From NCBI GenBank assembly GCA_037385045.1, contig JARRNJ010000020.1:1-48475 (forward strand): a stretch of DNA of 48,475 bases, given 5' to 3'. This document shows positions 17,196 to 26,823 of this stretch, in pieces. The DNA is from JARRNJ01 sp037385045. GTDB taxonomy: Bacteria; Pseudomonadota; Gammaproteobacteria; JASBUN01. Position 1 is the first letter of the stretch, and every line of letters begins with the position of its first letter. The notes under the pieces were generated by a model. That model ran no database searches, was not told the origin of the DNA, and saw only the letters and a list, made by a program, of their open reading frames with translations. The position numbers and the translations under genes were made by a program.

Positions 17196-18385
17196 TCGGC
17201 GTCACGGTGCTGGGGTCGACAGGTTCGATCGGCATCAGCACGCTCGATGTCCTCGCACGTCACCGGGACCGCTTCCGCGTGGTTGCGCTCACCTGCAACA
17301 CCGAGACGCAGCGGTTGGTTGAGCAGTGTCGTGCCCACCAGCCGGAATACGCCGTCGCGGCTGATCCGGATGCCGCGCAACGGCTTTGCACGCAGCTGCG
17401 CCGGGAGGGGCTGGCGGTCGAGGTCCTGAGCGGCGTGGAGGGACTGGAGAAGGTTGCTTCCCTGCGGCAAGCGGACTACGTTATGGCGGCCATCGTGGGC
17501 GCCGCCGGCCTGACACCGACGTTGGCGGCGGCCCGCTGCGGCAAACGCGTGTTGTTGGCCAACAAAGAAGCGTTGGTGATGTCGGGGCGTATTCTCATGG
17601 ATGCGGTGCGGGAAAACGGCGCCCAGCTGTTGCCGATCGACAGCGAGCACAATGCAATCTTCCAGTGCATGCCGCCGGGATTCGAACACGGCCTCGAGCC
17701 GGCGGGCGTCAAGCGGATTCTTCTGACGGCATCGGGTGGACCGTTTCGTGAGCTGGCTCTGAGCGAGCTGGCCAAGGTGACCCCGGAGCAGGCCTGCGCC
17801 CATCCGAACTGGGTCATGGGTCGAAAGATCTCAGTGGACTCGGCCACCATGATGAACAAGGGGCTGGAGGTCATCGAAGCCTGCTGGCTGTTCAACACCC
17901 AACCAAGCCAGGTGGAAGTGGTGGTTCACCCGCAAAGTGTAGTGCATTCGTTGGTCGAATATGCCGACGGTTCCGTGTTGGCCCAACTGGGCAACCCGGA
18001 CATGCGCACCCCGATCGCACATGCCCTGGCGTGGCCGCAGCGCATCGCTTCCGGCGTCGAGTCGCTGGACGTGTTCGCGGTGGGCCGCCTTGATTTTGAA
18101 CGACCCGACTTCAATCGTTTTCCATGCCTGCGCCTGGCCTACGAAGCGCTGGAGGAGGGTGGTACGGCTTCGACGTTGTTGAACGCGGCCAACGAAGTCG
18201 CCGTACGGCGCTTTCTCGACGGCGAACTTTCGTTCGCCGATATTCCGGCGGTAATCGAGAAGACGCTGGAGTCGATCCCACCGGCCGAGGCGTCTTCGCT
18301 CGAGGTGATCAGTCAGGCCGACGAGCATGCACGGGAAGTCGCGGGCCGCTACGCGGCGCTGGCGGCCGGAGGGCACGCCGGGTGA
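17192..18385 (+). CDS. dxr: 1-deoxy-D-xylulose 5-phosphate reductoisomerase
   Basis: First committed step of the MEP isoprenoid pathway (DXP to MEP, NADPH-dependent). All hallmark segments are visible: VTVLGSTGSIGISTLDVL (NADPH), ANKEALVMSGR, the metal/substrate site IDSEHNAIFQC, LLTASGGPFRE, HPNWVMGRKISVDSATMMNK, and QLGNPDMRTPIAHAL. I prefer the ATG that overlaps the cdsA stop as ATGA, giving 397 residues. An ATG six codons upstream (17174) is the alternative. It sits with uppS, and ispD and ispF of the same pathway lie 23 kb downstream. Confidence 0.97.
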   Translation: MIGVTVLGSTGSIGISTLDVLARHRDRFRVVALTCNTETQRLVEQCRAHQPEYAVAADPDAAQRLCTQLRREGLAVEVLSGVEGLEKVASLRQADYVMAAIVGAAGLTPTLAAARCGKRVLLANKEALVMSGRILMDAVRENGAQLLPIDSEHNAIFQCMPPGFEHGLEPAGVKRILLTASGGPFRELALSELAKVTPEQACAHPNWVMGRKISVDSATMMNKGLEVIEACWLFNTQPSQVEVVVHPQSVVHSLVEYADGSVLAQLGNPDMRTPIAHALAWPQRIASGVESLDVFAVGRLDFERPDFNRFPCLRLAYEALEEGGTASTLLNAANEVAVRRFLDGELSFADIPAVIEKTLESIPPAEASSLEVISQADEHAREVAGRYAALAAGGHAG

Positions 18386-19734
18386 GTTCCGCACTGCTCT
18401 ACGTGGTCTCGTTTCTGGTTGCCCTGGGTGTTCTGATCACAGTGCATGAGTTCGGACACTTCTGGGTGGCCCGCCGCCTGGGTGTCAAGGTTCTGCGTTT
18501 CTCCATCGGCTTCGGCACGCCGATCTGGAGGCGGCGCTCCAAGGATGGCGAGACCGAATATGTCATCGCCGCGTTGCCGCTGGGCGGCTACGTCAAGATG
18601 CTGGACGAGCATGAAGGCGAGGTCAGTGCGCAGGAGCGCCATCGCGCCTTCAACAACAAGCCCATCGTCACGCGGTTGGCGGTGGTGGCGGCCGGACCGG
18701 CGTTCAATTTCCTGTTCGCCGTCGCTGCGTTCTGGGTCATGTTCATGATCGGCGTTCCCGGTGTGAAGCCGCTGATCGGGGCCGTTGAGCCCGGCAGCTA
18801 TGCCCAGCAGGCGGGTTTCGGTGCCGGTGACGAGATCCTAAGCATCGGCGGGCGCAAGACGCCGACCTGGGAGACGGCGCGCCTGGCGTTTTTGGAAGCC
18901 GCGCTGGCGCGTTCAAACGTGCCGGTCAGCGTGCGCGACGATCACGGTAAAGTCGTACGCCGGGTACTGGACCTGGCCCACGACACATCGCAGATCGAGC
19001 CGCAGGACCTGGTCGGCAAGCTGGGCATCGTCCCTTGGCGTCCGCCCGCCGAGTTGGGGCGCATCGTCCCTGGCGATGCGGCGGACAAGGCGGGCCTCAA
19101 GGCCGGGGACCGCATCGTGTCAGTGGACGGCAAGCCGGTGAAGTACTGGTCCGACTGGGTGGCCTATGTCCGCGGCCATCCAGGCCAGACCATACACGCG
19201 GTGGTCGACCGCGGCGGGCATCGGTTCGACGCCGACATCACGCCAGGTGTCGATAAGCGGGGTGACAAGACCATCGGATTGGTCGGCGTGCATATTCCCG
19301 ACAGCGTGTTGAAGAAGTTGACCGCGGAGGTGCAATATGGCCCTGTGAAGGCATTTGCCGCCGGAGCCGGCAAGACCTGGGATATGTCGGTACTCATGCT
19401 GCGGGTACTGGGTAATGTCATCACCGGGCACGCATCCCTGCGAAATATCAGCGGTCCGCTGACCATCGCCCAGTACGCGGGCGAGTCGGCAGCCCTGGGA
19501 TTCCTGCCGTTTTTGACATTTTTGGCCGTAGTCAGCGTCAGTCTCGGCGTGCTCAATCTGCTGCCCATACCCGTACTGGATGGCGGCCATTTAATGTATT
19601 ACCTTATAGAGCTTGTCAAGGGCAGCCCCGTGTCGGAGCAGGCCCAAATCGCCGGCCAGCGGATTGGGATCCTGCTGTTGTTGATGATCATGGCGCTGGC
19701 ATTCTACAACGACTTCCTTCGCCTATTTTATTGA
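18382..19734 (+). CDS. rseP: RseP site-2 intramembrane metalloprotease
   Basis: Cleaves the anti-sigma factor RseA within the membrane in the envelope stress response and removes leftover signal peptides. The zinc motif HEFGH lies in TM1 (VLITVHEFGHFWVARRLGVK). Two PDZ domains follow (GAVEPGSYAQQAGFGAGDEI and GRIVPGDAADKAGLKAGDRI), then the second active-site motif LPIPVLDGGHLMYYLIE. The GTG start overlaps the dxr stop (GTGA) and gives 450 residues, as in E. coli. Its position before bamA is conserved. Confidence 0.97.
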   Translation: MSSALLYVVSFLVALGVLITVHEFGHFWVARRLGVKVLRFSIGFGTPIWRRRSKDGETEYVIAALPLGGYVKMLDEHEGEVSAQERHRAFNNKPIVTRLAVVAAGPAFNFLFAVAAFWVMFMIGVPGVKPLIGAVEPGSYAQQAGFGAGDEILSIGGRKTPTWETARLAFLEAALARSNVPVSVRDDHGKVVRRVLDLAHDTSQIEPQDLVGKLGIVPWRPPAELGRIVPGDAADKAGLKAGDRIVSVDGKPVKYWSDWVAYVRGHPGQTIHAVVDRGGHRFDADITPGVDKRGDKTIGLVGVHIPDSVLKKLTAEVQYGPVKAFAAGAGKTWDMSVLMLRVLGNVITGHASLRNISGPLTIAQYAGESAALGFLPFLTFLAVVSVSLGVLNLLPIPVLDGGHLMYYLIELVKGSPVSEQAQIAGQRIGILLLLMIMALAFYNDFLRLFY

Positions 19735-19768
19735 GCGCACCTGCATAAGTAGAACACAAACAGGATTC

Positions 19769-22054
19769 ATGATGAGAAAGACGTTTGGCGCGCTGCTGTT
19801 GTTCTGCAGTTTCCTTCCACTCGCGTGGGGTTTTCAACCGTTCGTGGTGAAGGATATCCGCGTAGAAGGCCTGCAGCGAATCTCTCCCGGTACGGTATTC
19901 AACTACCTTCCGGTCAAAGCCGGGGATACTCTTACGGAACAGCGTTCGGCGCAAGCGATCCGTGCACTGTTCAAAACCGGCTTTTTCAAGGATGTTCGCC
20001 TGGAGCGCCAGGGCGACGTGCTGGTTGTGGTGGTCCAGGAACGTCCTTCCATCGACAGTATCTCGGTTACCGGCAACAAATCGATTGACAAGAAACAGCT
20101 GCTCGGCAACCTGAAACAGGTCGGATTGGCCGAGGGCCGGGTGTTCAACCGCTCGTTGCTGGAGAAAGTCGAGCAGGAGCTGCAGCGCCAGTATTTCAGC
20201 CAAGGCAAGTATGCGGTCAAGATCAAAACTACGGTGACGCCACTGGAGCGGAACCGGGTGGCGGTTTCCATCAAGATCTCCGAGGGCCGCTCGGCGCGCA
20301 TCCGCGAAATCAATATCGTCGGCAACAAGGCGTTCAGCGACAAGAAGCTGACGGGGCTGTTCAAGCTCAGCACTCCGACGATGTTCTCGTTTTACACCGG
20401 CAGTGACCAATACTCGAAACAGAAGCTCGCCGCCGATCTCGAGACGCTGCGATCGTACTACCTGGACCGCGGTTATCTCACGTTCAAGATCGACTCCACG
20501 CAGGTGTCGATTTCTCCCGACAAAAAGTCCATTTACATCACTATCAATGTCACCGAAGGCTCGCGCTACACGGTCAAGGACGTGAAGCTTGCCGGCAATC
20601 TCATCGTCCCCGCCAAGGAACTCGAAAGGCTGATCAAGATCCGTAAAGGCGCGACGTATTCGCGCAAGGTGATCAGCCAAAGCACCACAAACATTACCAA
20701 CCGGCTCGGTGACGTTGGCTATGCGTTCGCCAACGTCAACGTAATCCCCGATATCGACAAAAAGAAAAAGCAGGTAGGGTTGACGTTTTTTGTCGATCCC
20801 GGCAAGCGGGTATATGTCAGGCGCGTCAATTTTTCCGGCAACGTGCACACCAATGACCGGGTGCTGCGCCGCGAGATGCGCCAGATGGAGGGCGGCTGGT
20901 TTTCTACCGAGAAGGTGAGCCGCTCTCGTACGCGGCTAGAGCGCCTGGGCTTCTTCAAGGACGTCAATGTCGAAACACCGCCCGTTCCCGGGACGACGGA
21001 TCAGGTCGATGTGAATTTCAACGTGACCGAACGCCCTTCGGGCAACCTGCTGGCCAGTGTCGGGTACTCCCAGACCGGTGGCGTGATCCTCAGCGGCAGT
21101 GTCTCGCAGGACAATTTCCTCGGCACCGGCAAGCGGCTCAGCATCAACGCCAACAACAGCAATATCATTCGCGGCTACAGCATTTCGTTCGACAACCCGT
21201 ACTACACGGTCGATGGGGTCAGCCGGGGCTTCCAGATAGCGTCCCAGAAGACGGACGCCTCTCAGGCCAACCTGTCCCGTTACACGCTGGATACCAACCA
21301 GATTTCGGTAAATTACGGCATTCCCATCAACGAATACGACCGGATCCGGGTGAGCCTCGGCTATCAGCAGGACAAGATCAACGAAACTGACAGTTCACCG
21401 CAGTATGTCAAGGATTTTATTACAACAAATGGGGCCAAATTTGGTACAATCCGGCTGGGAGCAAGCTGGAATCACGACACCCGAAATAGGGCGATTTTCG
21501 CCAACGACGGCGTGTTGCACAGTCTGTACGGGCAGGTTGCCCTTCCCGGCAGCGACTTGCAGTATTATAAGTTGGGTTATCGCTACCAGCGCTACAAGCA
21601 GATCACCAGCAAGTTGACGTTGCTGCTCAAGGGCGACGTCGGCTACGGCAACGGATTCGGCAACACCAGTGCCTTGCCGTTTTATGAGAACTTTTATGCC
21701 GGCGGACCGGATTCGGTACGCGGCTACAAGCAGAATACGCTTGGACCCAAGGACGAGTATGGCAATCCGAAGGGCGGAAATTTCGTGCTGACCGGCGGCG
21801 CGGAGGTGTATTTCCCCACTCCCTTTGGGCTGGACAGCAAGCAGTTTCGGCTCGGCGCGTTTGTCGATTTCGGTAACGTGACCAACGGCGTGAGGAACTT
21901 CAAGGTGAAAGATCTGCGCTATTCCACCGGTGTTTCCGCTGTCTGGCTGTCGCCGGTCGGGCCGCTCAAGTTGAGTTTTGCCAAGCCTTTGAACAGCAAG
22001 CCCAATGACCAGACTGAGTCGTTCCAGTTTTCGTTGGGCGGTTCGTTCTTCTGA
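19769..22054 (+). CDS. bamA: Outer membrane protein assembly factor BamA
   Basis: Central beta-barrel insertase of the BAM complex. An N-terminal signal peptide (KTFGALLLFCSFLPLAWG) precedes five POTRA domains (the first begins FVVKDIRVEGLQRISPGTVF) and a 16-strand barrel. The conserved L6 motif appears as SVRGYKQNTLGP, and the last residue is an aromatic Phe (FQFSLGGSFF), part of the outer-membrane signal. The length of 761 is slightly below the 810 of E. coli. It is flanked by rseP and skp as usual. Sigma-E control is family knowledge; I did not identify a sigma-E promoter. Confidence 0.97.
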   Translation: MMRKTFGALLLFCSFLPLAWGFQPFVVKDIRVEGLQRISPGTVFNYLPVKAGDTLTEQRSAQAIRALFKTGFFKDVRLERQGDVLVVVVQERPSIDSISVTGNKSIDKKQLLGNLKQVGLAEGRVFNRSLLEKVEQELQRQYFSQGKYAVKIKTTVTPLERNRVAVSIKISEGRSARIREINIVGNKAFSDKKLTGLFKLSTPTMFSFYTGSDQYSKQKLAADLETLRSYYLDRGYLTFKIDSTQVSISPDKKSIYITINVTEGSRYTVKDVKLAGNLIVPAKELERLIKIRKGATYSRKVISQSTTNITNRLGDVGYAFANVNVIPDIDKKKKQVGLTFFVDPGKRVYVRRVNFSGNVHTNDRVLRREMRQMEGGWFSTEKVSRSRTRLERLGFFKDVNVETPPVPGTTDQVDVNFNVTERPSGNLLASVGYSQTGGVILSGSVSQDNFLGTGKRLSINANNSNIIRGYSISFDNPYYTVDGVSRGFQIASQKTDASQANLSRYTLDTNQISVNYGIPINEYDRIRVSLGYQQDKINETDSSPQYVKDFITTNGAKFGTIRLGASWNHDTRNRAIFANDGVLHSLYGQVALPGSDLQYYKLGYRYQRYKQITSKLTLLLKGDVGYGNGFGNTSALPFYENFYAGGPDSVRGYKQNTLGPKDEYGNPKGGNFVLTGGAEVYFPTPFGLDSKQFRLGAFVDFGNVTNGVRNFKVKDLRYSTGVSAVWLSPVGPLKLSFAKPLNSKPNDQTESFQFSLGGSFF

Positions 22055-22085
22055 CAGCTGACGCTGGGTTTTACGGAGCAGGACG

Positions 22086-22622
22086 TTGAAGAAAATCGGA
22101 TCCAGATGCCTGATTGCAGTAGCGTTGTTCGTTCTGGGCGCGTCCTTGGCACAGGCCCAGACGTCGAAAGTCGCGTTCGTGAACATCCCGAAATTGTTGG
22201 AGAAGGCACCCCAGGCGGTGGCTGCCAACAAGCGGCTGGAAAAGGAGTTCGAGCCCCGCAACCGGGCTTTGCTGAAGCTGCGCAAGGAATTGCGCGATCT
22301 GGAAGACCGGCTTCAGCGAGAGGGGGTGACCATGAGCGAGTCGCAGCTCAATCGCCTGGAGGCGGACATCCGCAACCGAAAACGCGAGATCAGCCGTACG
22401 CAGGACGATTACCGCGAGGATCTCAATATCCGGCGCAACGATGAGTTGCGCAAACTGCAGAAGCGTGTCTATGAGGCCATCGTCGAGCTCGCCAAGAAGG
22501 AGAAATACGACATGGTGATGGGCGACGGTGTGATCTATGCGTCGGATTCGGTCGACATCACGGATAAGGTGTTGAACAAACTGCGCCAAGAGTTCAAGTC
22601 CGAATCGGGTTCGGGCAAGTAA
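22086..22622 (+). CDS. skp: Periplasmic chaperone Skp/OmpH
   Basis: Trimeric jellyfish-like chaperone that escorts unfolded outer-membrane proteins to BamA. It starts with TTG (MKKIGSRCLIAVALFVLGAS) after an ACGGAGC ribosome-binding site. The signal peptide ends LAQAQ. TSKVAFVNIPKLLEKAPQAV begins the mature core, and a long charged coiled coil follows (LKLRKELRDLEDRLQREGVT through RKREISRTQDDYREDLNIRR). The 178-residue length and location between bamA and lpxD support the call. Confidence 0.93.
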   Translation: MKKIGSRCLIAVALFVLGASLAQAQTSKVAFVNIPKLLEKAPQAVAANKRLEKEFEPRNRALLKLRKELRDLEDRLQREGVTMSESQLNRLEADIRNRKREISRTQDDYREDLNIRRNDELRKLQKRVYEAIVELAKKEKYDMVMGDGVIYASDSVDITDKVLNKLRQEFKSESGSGK

Positions 22623-22645
22623 CCGCGATAAACGAGTGTGTCCGC

Positions 22646-23665
22646 GTGGGGCTGACGCTAGGCGAACTGGCTGAAAAGGTTGGCGGGGAGGTCGTCGGCG
22701 CTGCAGATACGCTGGTGACCGGCGTGGCGACGCTCCAGAACGCCGGACCCTCGGCCATCAGCTTCTGCGCCAATCCAAGTTACCGCAATTTGCTGTCCGG
22801 CACTCGCGCGGCCGCTGTTATTCTGCGACGGGCGGATCTGGAGTTGTGCCCCGTCGCGGCCCTGGTAACGGATCAACCCTACCTGGTTTACGCGCGCATT
22901 GCCGCGCTGTTGCATCCGCAGCCCGCATTCGCCCCGGGCATTCATCCGAGCGCGGTGGTCGCCGGCACGGCCCGGGTCGACCCCAGCGCGTGGATCGGCC
23001 CCCACAGCGTGGTGGAGGACAAGGCGGTCATCGGGGCCGGCGTGTTTGTCGGTCCCAACTGTGTCGTCGGCCCGTCCGTAGTGGTCGGTCCGCATGGACG
23101 CCTGATCGCGCACGTTACCCTTTGTCACGCGACGCAGATCGGCGCGCGGGTGCTGCTGCACCCCGGCGTGGTAATCGGCAGCGATGGATTCGGCCTGGCG
23201 AATGAGGACGGCCGGTGGCTGAAGGTCCCGCAGTTGGGGCGGGTGATCGTCGGCGACGATGTGGAGATCGGGGCCAACACGACGGTGGACCGCGGTGCGC
23301 TCGACGATACCCTCATTGGCGACGGCGTCAAGCTGGACAACCTGATTCAGGTTGCGCACAACGTACAGATCGGCGCGCACACGGCGATCGCCGGTTGCGC
23401 CGGCATCGCCGGTAGCGCCACGATCGGCGCCCATTGCGCAATCGGCGGCGGTGTAGGGATCGTCGGACACATCCGGATCGCCGACCACGTACAGATTACC
23501 GGCATGTCGTTTGTCACCAAGTCGATTGACGAGCCGGGCGTCTATTCATCCGGTATGCCCGCCGAAACGAACCAAACCTGGCACAAGAACATTGCACGCT
23601 TCCGCCATCTTGACGACATGGCGCGCAGGCTCCGTGCGGTGGAAAAAAAGCTCGATCACGAGTGA
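22646..23665 (+). CDS. lpxD: UDP-3-O-(3-hydroxyacyl)glucosamine N-acyltransferase
   Basis: Third enzyme of lipid A synthesis, adding the N-linked hydroxyacyl chain. A GTG start gives MGLTLGELAEKVGGEVVG, the N-terminal uridine-binding domain, followed by left-handed beta-helix repeats (HPSAVVAGTARVDPSAWIGP onwards) and the catalytic His in LIQVAHNVQIGAHTAIAG. The C-terminal helix (HLDDMARRLRAVEKKLDHE) is present. The length is 339. It is preceded by skp and followed by fabZ-lpxA-lpxB, the conserved lipid A operon. Confidence 0.97.
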   Translation: MGLTLGELAEKVGGEVVGAADTLVTGVATLQNAGPSAISFCANPSYRNLLSGTRAAAVILRRADLELCPVAALVTDQPYLVYARIAALLHPQPAFAPGIHPSAVVAGTARVDPSAWIGPHSVVEDKAVIGAGVFVGPNCVVGPSVVVGPHGRLIAHVTLCHATQIGARVLLHPGVVIGSDGFGLANEDGRWLKVPQLGRVIVGDDVEIGANTTVDRGALDDTLIGDGVKLDNLIQVAHNVQIGAHTAIAGCAGIAGSATIGAHCAIGGGVGIVGHIRIADHVQITGMSFVTKSIDEPGVYSSGMPAETNQTWHKNIARFRHLDDMARRLRAVEKKLDHE

Positions 23666-23684
23666 CACCACAGGAAAAATACTG

Positions 23685-24140
23685 ATGGATGCGAACACGC
23701 TGGACATACACGAGATCGTCAAATACCTCCCGCATCGCTATCCGTTCCTGCTGATTGACCGGGTTCTGGAGTTTGTTCCGGGCAAGTCCCTGGTTGCGAT
23801 CAAGAACGTGACGATCAACGAACCTTTCTTTCAGGGGCATTTTCCCCACCGTGCGGTCATGCCCGGGGTGCTGATTACCGAGGCGCTGGCGCAGGCCACC
23901 GGATTGCTGGCATTCAAAACCGGGGAAGGGTACCCGTCAAAGAACACGCTGTACTATCTCGTGGGAATTGATAAGGCGCGCTTCAAGCAGCCCGTTGAGC
24001 CGGGCGACCAGCTTCGGCTGGAAGTGGAACACACCAGGACCAAACGCGGCATCTGGGTGTTTAACGGCGAGGCAAAGGTTGACGGCAAGGTGGTGGCCAG
24101 TGCTGAGTTGATGTGCGCGGAGAGGAAAATAGACCCTTGA
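23685..24140 (+). CDS. fabZ: 3-hydroxyacyl-ACP dehydratase FabZ
   Basis: Hot-dog-fold dehydratase of fatty-acid elongation, 151 residues. The catalytic His is in YLPHRYPFLLIDRV and the catalytic Glu in MPGVLITEALAQATG; NEPFFQGHFPHRAVMPG lies between them. The ATG at MDANTLDIHEIVKYL was chosen since it starts 20 bp after lpxD and matches the usual N-terminus. Its location between lpxD and lpxA links the acyl pools for phospholipid and lipid A. Confidence 0.97.
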   Translation: MDANTLDIHEIVKYLPHRYPFLLIDRVLEFVPGKSLVAIKNVTINEPFFQGHFPHRAVMPGVLITEALAQATGLLAFKTGEGYPSKNTLYYLVGIDKARFKQPVEPGDQLRLEVEHTRTKRGIWVFNGEAKVDGKVVASAELMCAERKIDP

Positions 24141-24907
24141 TCGATTCGCGAGCCATTGTTGATCAGGCTGCCGAGTTGGACGACGGCGTCACGGTCGGTC
24201 CGTTTGCCGTGATCGGCCCGGGGGTGGAAATCGGGGCCGGCACTTCCATCGGGCCGCACGCCGTGGTCAACGGGCCCACGCGGATCGGGCGCGACAACAG
24301 GATTTATCAGTTCGCCTCGGTGGGTGACGATCCCCAGGACAAGAAATACGCCGGGGAACCGACGCGGCTGGAAATCGGCGACCGCAACGTCATTCGGGAA
24401 TACTGCACCATCAACCGGGGGACGGTGCAGGACGTGGGGGTGACCCGTGTCGGCGACGATAACTGGATCATGGCCTACGTGCACATCGCCCACGACTGCC
24501 AGGTTGGGGACAAGACCATCTTCGCCAACGGCGCATCGCTTGCCGGACATGTGCTGGTGGATGACTACGCGATTCTCGGCGGCTTCACGCTGGTGCACCA
24601 ATTCTGCCGGATCGGGTCCCATGCGTTTACCGCCATGGGTAGCGGCATCGCCAAGGATGTGCCGCCTTACGTAATGGTGTCCGGCAACCCCGCGCGACCG
24701 CATGGGCTTAACCTCGAGGGTCTCGCGCGCCGCGGTTTCAGCGCCGACGCACTACGGGAAATCCGCCGTGCCTACAAGGTGCTCTACCGGTCCAATCTGA
24801 AGTTGGAGGCGGCCAGGGAGCGCATCACGGAGATGGCGGAGTCTTGCGAGGAGTTGGCGGTGTGGCGTGAATTTCTCGAGCAGACGCGCCGGAGCGTAGT
24901 TCGCTGA
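24137..24907 (+). CDS. lpxA: UDP-N-acetylglucosamine O-acyltransferase
   Basis: First enzyme of lipid A synthesis, with hexapeptide repeats forming a left-handed beta-helix (IDSRAIVDQAAELDDGVTVG onward). The catalytic His is in MAYVHIAHDCQVGD, and the C-terminal helical domain (ALREIRRAYKVLYRSNLKLE) is intact. A TTG start overlapping the fabZ stop (TTGA) gives the standard N-terminus and 256 residues. An ATG eight codons upstream (24113) inside fabZ is possible but less typical. Confidence 0.95.
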   Translation: MIDSRAIVDQAAELDDGVTVGPFAVIGPGVEIGAGTSIGPHAVVNGPTRIGRDNRIYQFASVGDDPQDKKYAGEPTRLEIGDRNVIREYCTINRGTVQDVGVTRVGDDNWIMAYVHIAHDCQVGDKTIFANGASLAGHVLVDDYAILGGFTLVHQFCRIGSHAFTAMGSGIAKDVPPYVMVSGNPARPHGLNLEGLARRGFSADALREIRRAYKVLYRSNLKLEAARERITEMAESCEELAVWREFLEQTRRSVVR

Positions 24908-24954
24908 CGGGTTCGGCGCCGCTTGGTTTCCAAACGGAAGGACGGTCCGGTAGC

Positions 24955-26118
24955 GTGGTGCGGATTGGCATTGTCGCGGGAGAAGCGTCGGGGGATCAAC
25001 TGGCCGCCGGTTTGATCGAAGCGGTGCGCGCACGGGTTCCCGACGCCCGGTTCGAGGGCATTGCCGGCCCGGCCATGGTCGCGGCGGGATGCGCGGCACT
25101 TTACCCGTCGGAGAAGCTGGCCGTCATGGGGTTGGTTGAGGTGTTGGGGCACCTGCCGGAACTGTTGCGCATCCGCTGGCGGCTGTTTCGCTATTTTCGC
25201 AGCAATCCGCCCGACGTTTTTATCGGCGTTGACGCGCCCGATTTCAATCTCGGGCTCGAGGGCCGCCTGCGCGCGGCCGGCATCCGCACGGTTCATTATG
25301 TCAGTCCTTCCGTCTGGGCCTGGCGCCAGAAGCGGGTGCGGAAGATCGCCCGCAATGTCGACCTGATGCTGACGCTGTTTCCCTTTGAAGCGGAGTTCTA
25401 CCGCCGCCACGGAGTGGCGGCCCGGTTCGTGGGCCACCCGTTCGCCGACGCCATTCCGCAGACCCCCGACCGTGATGCGGCGCGCCGCACGTTGGGGGCG
25501 ACGGGCGCGGCGACCGTGGTGGCGCTGCTGCCCGGCAGCCGCATGGGCGAGGTTCGGCGCCTCGCCGAGCCGTTCCTGAGAGCCGCCGCGTTGTGCCACG
25601 CTCGGCGCCCTGAACTGCGGTTCGTGGCGCCCATGGTGAACACGGGCGTGCGGGCGCGATTCGATGAAATCCGGGGGCGCGTTGCGCCGCAACTGCCTCT
25701 GACCCTGGTCGACGGCCAGGCCCGCACGGTGCTCGCTGCCAGCGACGTGGTGTTGGTGGCGTCCGGCACCGCCGCCCTCGAAGCCATGTTTATGAAACGC
25801 CCGATGGTCGTCGCGTATCGCTTGTCACCGGTGACCTACGCGGTGCTGCGTTTGTTCCGGCTGCTGAAAGTCCGGCACTATGCGTTGCCCAATCTGCTCG
25901 CGGGTCGTGAAGTCGTGCGGGAACTCATGCAGGGCGACGCCACCGCCGACAGGCTGGCGCAGGAACTTCTGCTGCTGCTCGACGATCCGGCCCGCCGGGA
26001 CGAAATGCATGGTGCGTTCGAGCAGATTCACCAATCGCTGCGCCGTGACGCCAATGAGCGGGCAGCCGACGCGGTCGTGGAGCTGTTGGCGGCCGGAACG
26101 ACGGCGGCAACGCAATGA
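24955..26118 (+). CDS. lpxB: Lipid-A-disaccharide synthase
   Basis: GT-B glycosyltransferase joining UDP-2,3-diacylglucosamine and lipid X. The start VRIGIVAGEASGDQLAAGLI is the family signature. GVDAPDFNLGLEGRLRAAGI, HYVSPSVWAWRQKRVRKIAR and the C-terminal VASGTAALEAMFMKRPMVVA with LPNLLAGREVVRELMQ follow. It is 387 residues with a GTG start 47 bp after lpxA. The stop overlaps the rnhB start (ATGA). Confidence 0.96.
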   Translation: MVRIGIVAGEASGDQLAAGLIEAVRARVPDARFEGIAGPAMVAAGCAALYPSEKLAVMGLVEVLGHLPELLRIRWRLFRYFRSNPPDVFIGVDAPDFNLGLEGRLRAAGIRTVHYVSPSVWAWRQKRVRKIARNVDLMLTLFPFEAEFYRRHGVAARFVGHPFADAIPQTPDRDAARRTLGATGAATVVALLPGSRMGEVRRLAEPFLRAAALCHARRPELRFVAPMVNTGVRARFDEIRGRVAPQLPLTLVDGQARTVLAASDVVLVASGTAALEAMFMKRPMVVAYRLSPVTYAVLRLFRLLKVRHYALPNLLAGREVVRELMQGDATADRLAQELLLLLDDPARRDEMHGAFEQIHQSLRRDANERAADAVVELLAAGTTAATQ

Positions 26119-26735
26119 CCATCGCGGCGCCGGACCAATCCCGGGACTTCGTTACCCTCATGGCCGACGGCCACACCGCCGGCGTCGACGAGGCGGGACG
26201 AGGACCATTGGCCGGCCCGGTAGTGGCCGCAGCGGTGATCCTGAACCCGGACCACCCCATCGGCGGACTCACGGATTCCAAGAAGCTGAGCGCGGCGCAG
26301 CGCGAAGTCCTCGAACAGAATATCCGCGACCACGCCATTGCCTGGGCGCTGGGCAGGGCCGAGGTCGAGGAGATCGACCGGATCAATATCCTGCAGGCGA
26401 CGTTGCTGGCCATGCAGCGGGCGGTGCAGGCATTGCCGCTGCAACCGCGGTCGGTGTTGGTGGACGGCAACCAGTGTCCGCGGCTGCCGATTCAGACGCA
26501 GGCGGTAGTCAAGGGGGACCTTCTGATTCCCGCGATCAGTGCCGCCTCGATTCTGGCCAAACAGTGCCGGGATCGGGAGATGATCGAGCTTGACCGCCTT
26601 TTCCCGGCCTACGGTTTTGCGGTTCACAAAGGCTACCCCACACGGGCGCATCTCGCCGCCCTGGACGAACATGGTATCTGCCGCGTGCATCGCAGGTCAT
26701 ATGCGCCGGTGCGAAAGCGGATGGCGCGGTCCTGA
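26115..26735 (+). CDS. rnhB: Ribonuclease HII
   Basis: Removes misincorporated ribonucleotides and RNA-DNA hybrids. The catalytic Asp-Glu pair is in AGVDEAGRGPLAGPV; further motifs are LTDSKKLSAAQRE, SVLVDGNQCPRL (third acidic residue), VVKGDLLIPAISAASILAK and GFAVHKGYPTRAHLAAL. The length is 206. It is coupled to lpxB. In most gammaproteobacteria dnaE follows directly; here a 3.3-kb islet intervenes. Confidence 0.97.
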   Translation: MTIAAPDQSRDFVTLMADGHTAGVDEAGRGPLAGPVVAAAVILNPDHPIGGLTDSKKLSAAQREVLEQNIRDHAIAWALGRAEVEEIDRINILQATLLAMQRAVQALPLQPRSVLVDGNQCPRLPIQTQAVVKGDLLIPAISAASILAKQCRDREMIELDRLFPAYGFAVHKGYPTRAHLAALDEHGICRVHRRSYAPVRKRMARS

Positions 26736-26790
26736 AGGTCCGTCGGCGGCCCAGCGGATTCCGGGCTCACAGCGGCATGGAGTCGGATCC

Positions 26791-26823
26791 CGTCCGGATG
26801 TAGGACTGGTCCTACGTCGGACG
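26791..26823. repeat. Bulged inverted repeat upstream of the prepilin-like gene (operator or hairpin)
   Basis: CGTCCG-G-ATGTAGGA, CTGG and TCCTACGT-CGGACG form a 14-bp stem with one bulged G and one G-T pair. Its centre is the palindrome GTAGGACTGGTCCTAC. No T run follows, so it is a poor terminator for rnhB. A consensus -35 hexamer TTGACA lies about 40 bp downstream at 26865, making an operator for a LuxR/FixJ-type regulator one option (inference). Confidence 0.45.
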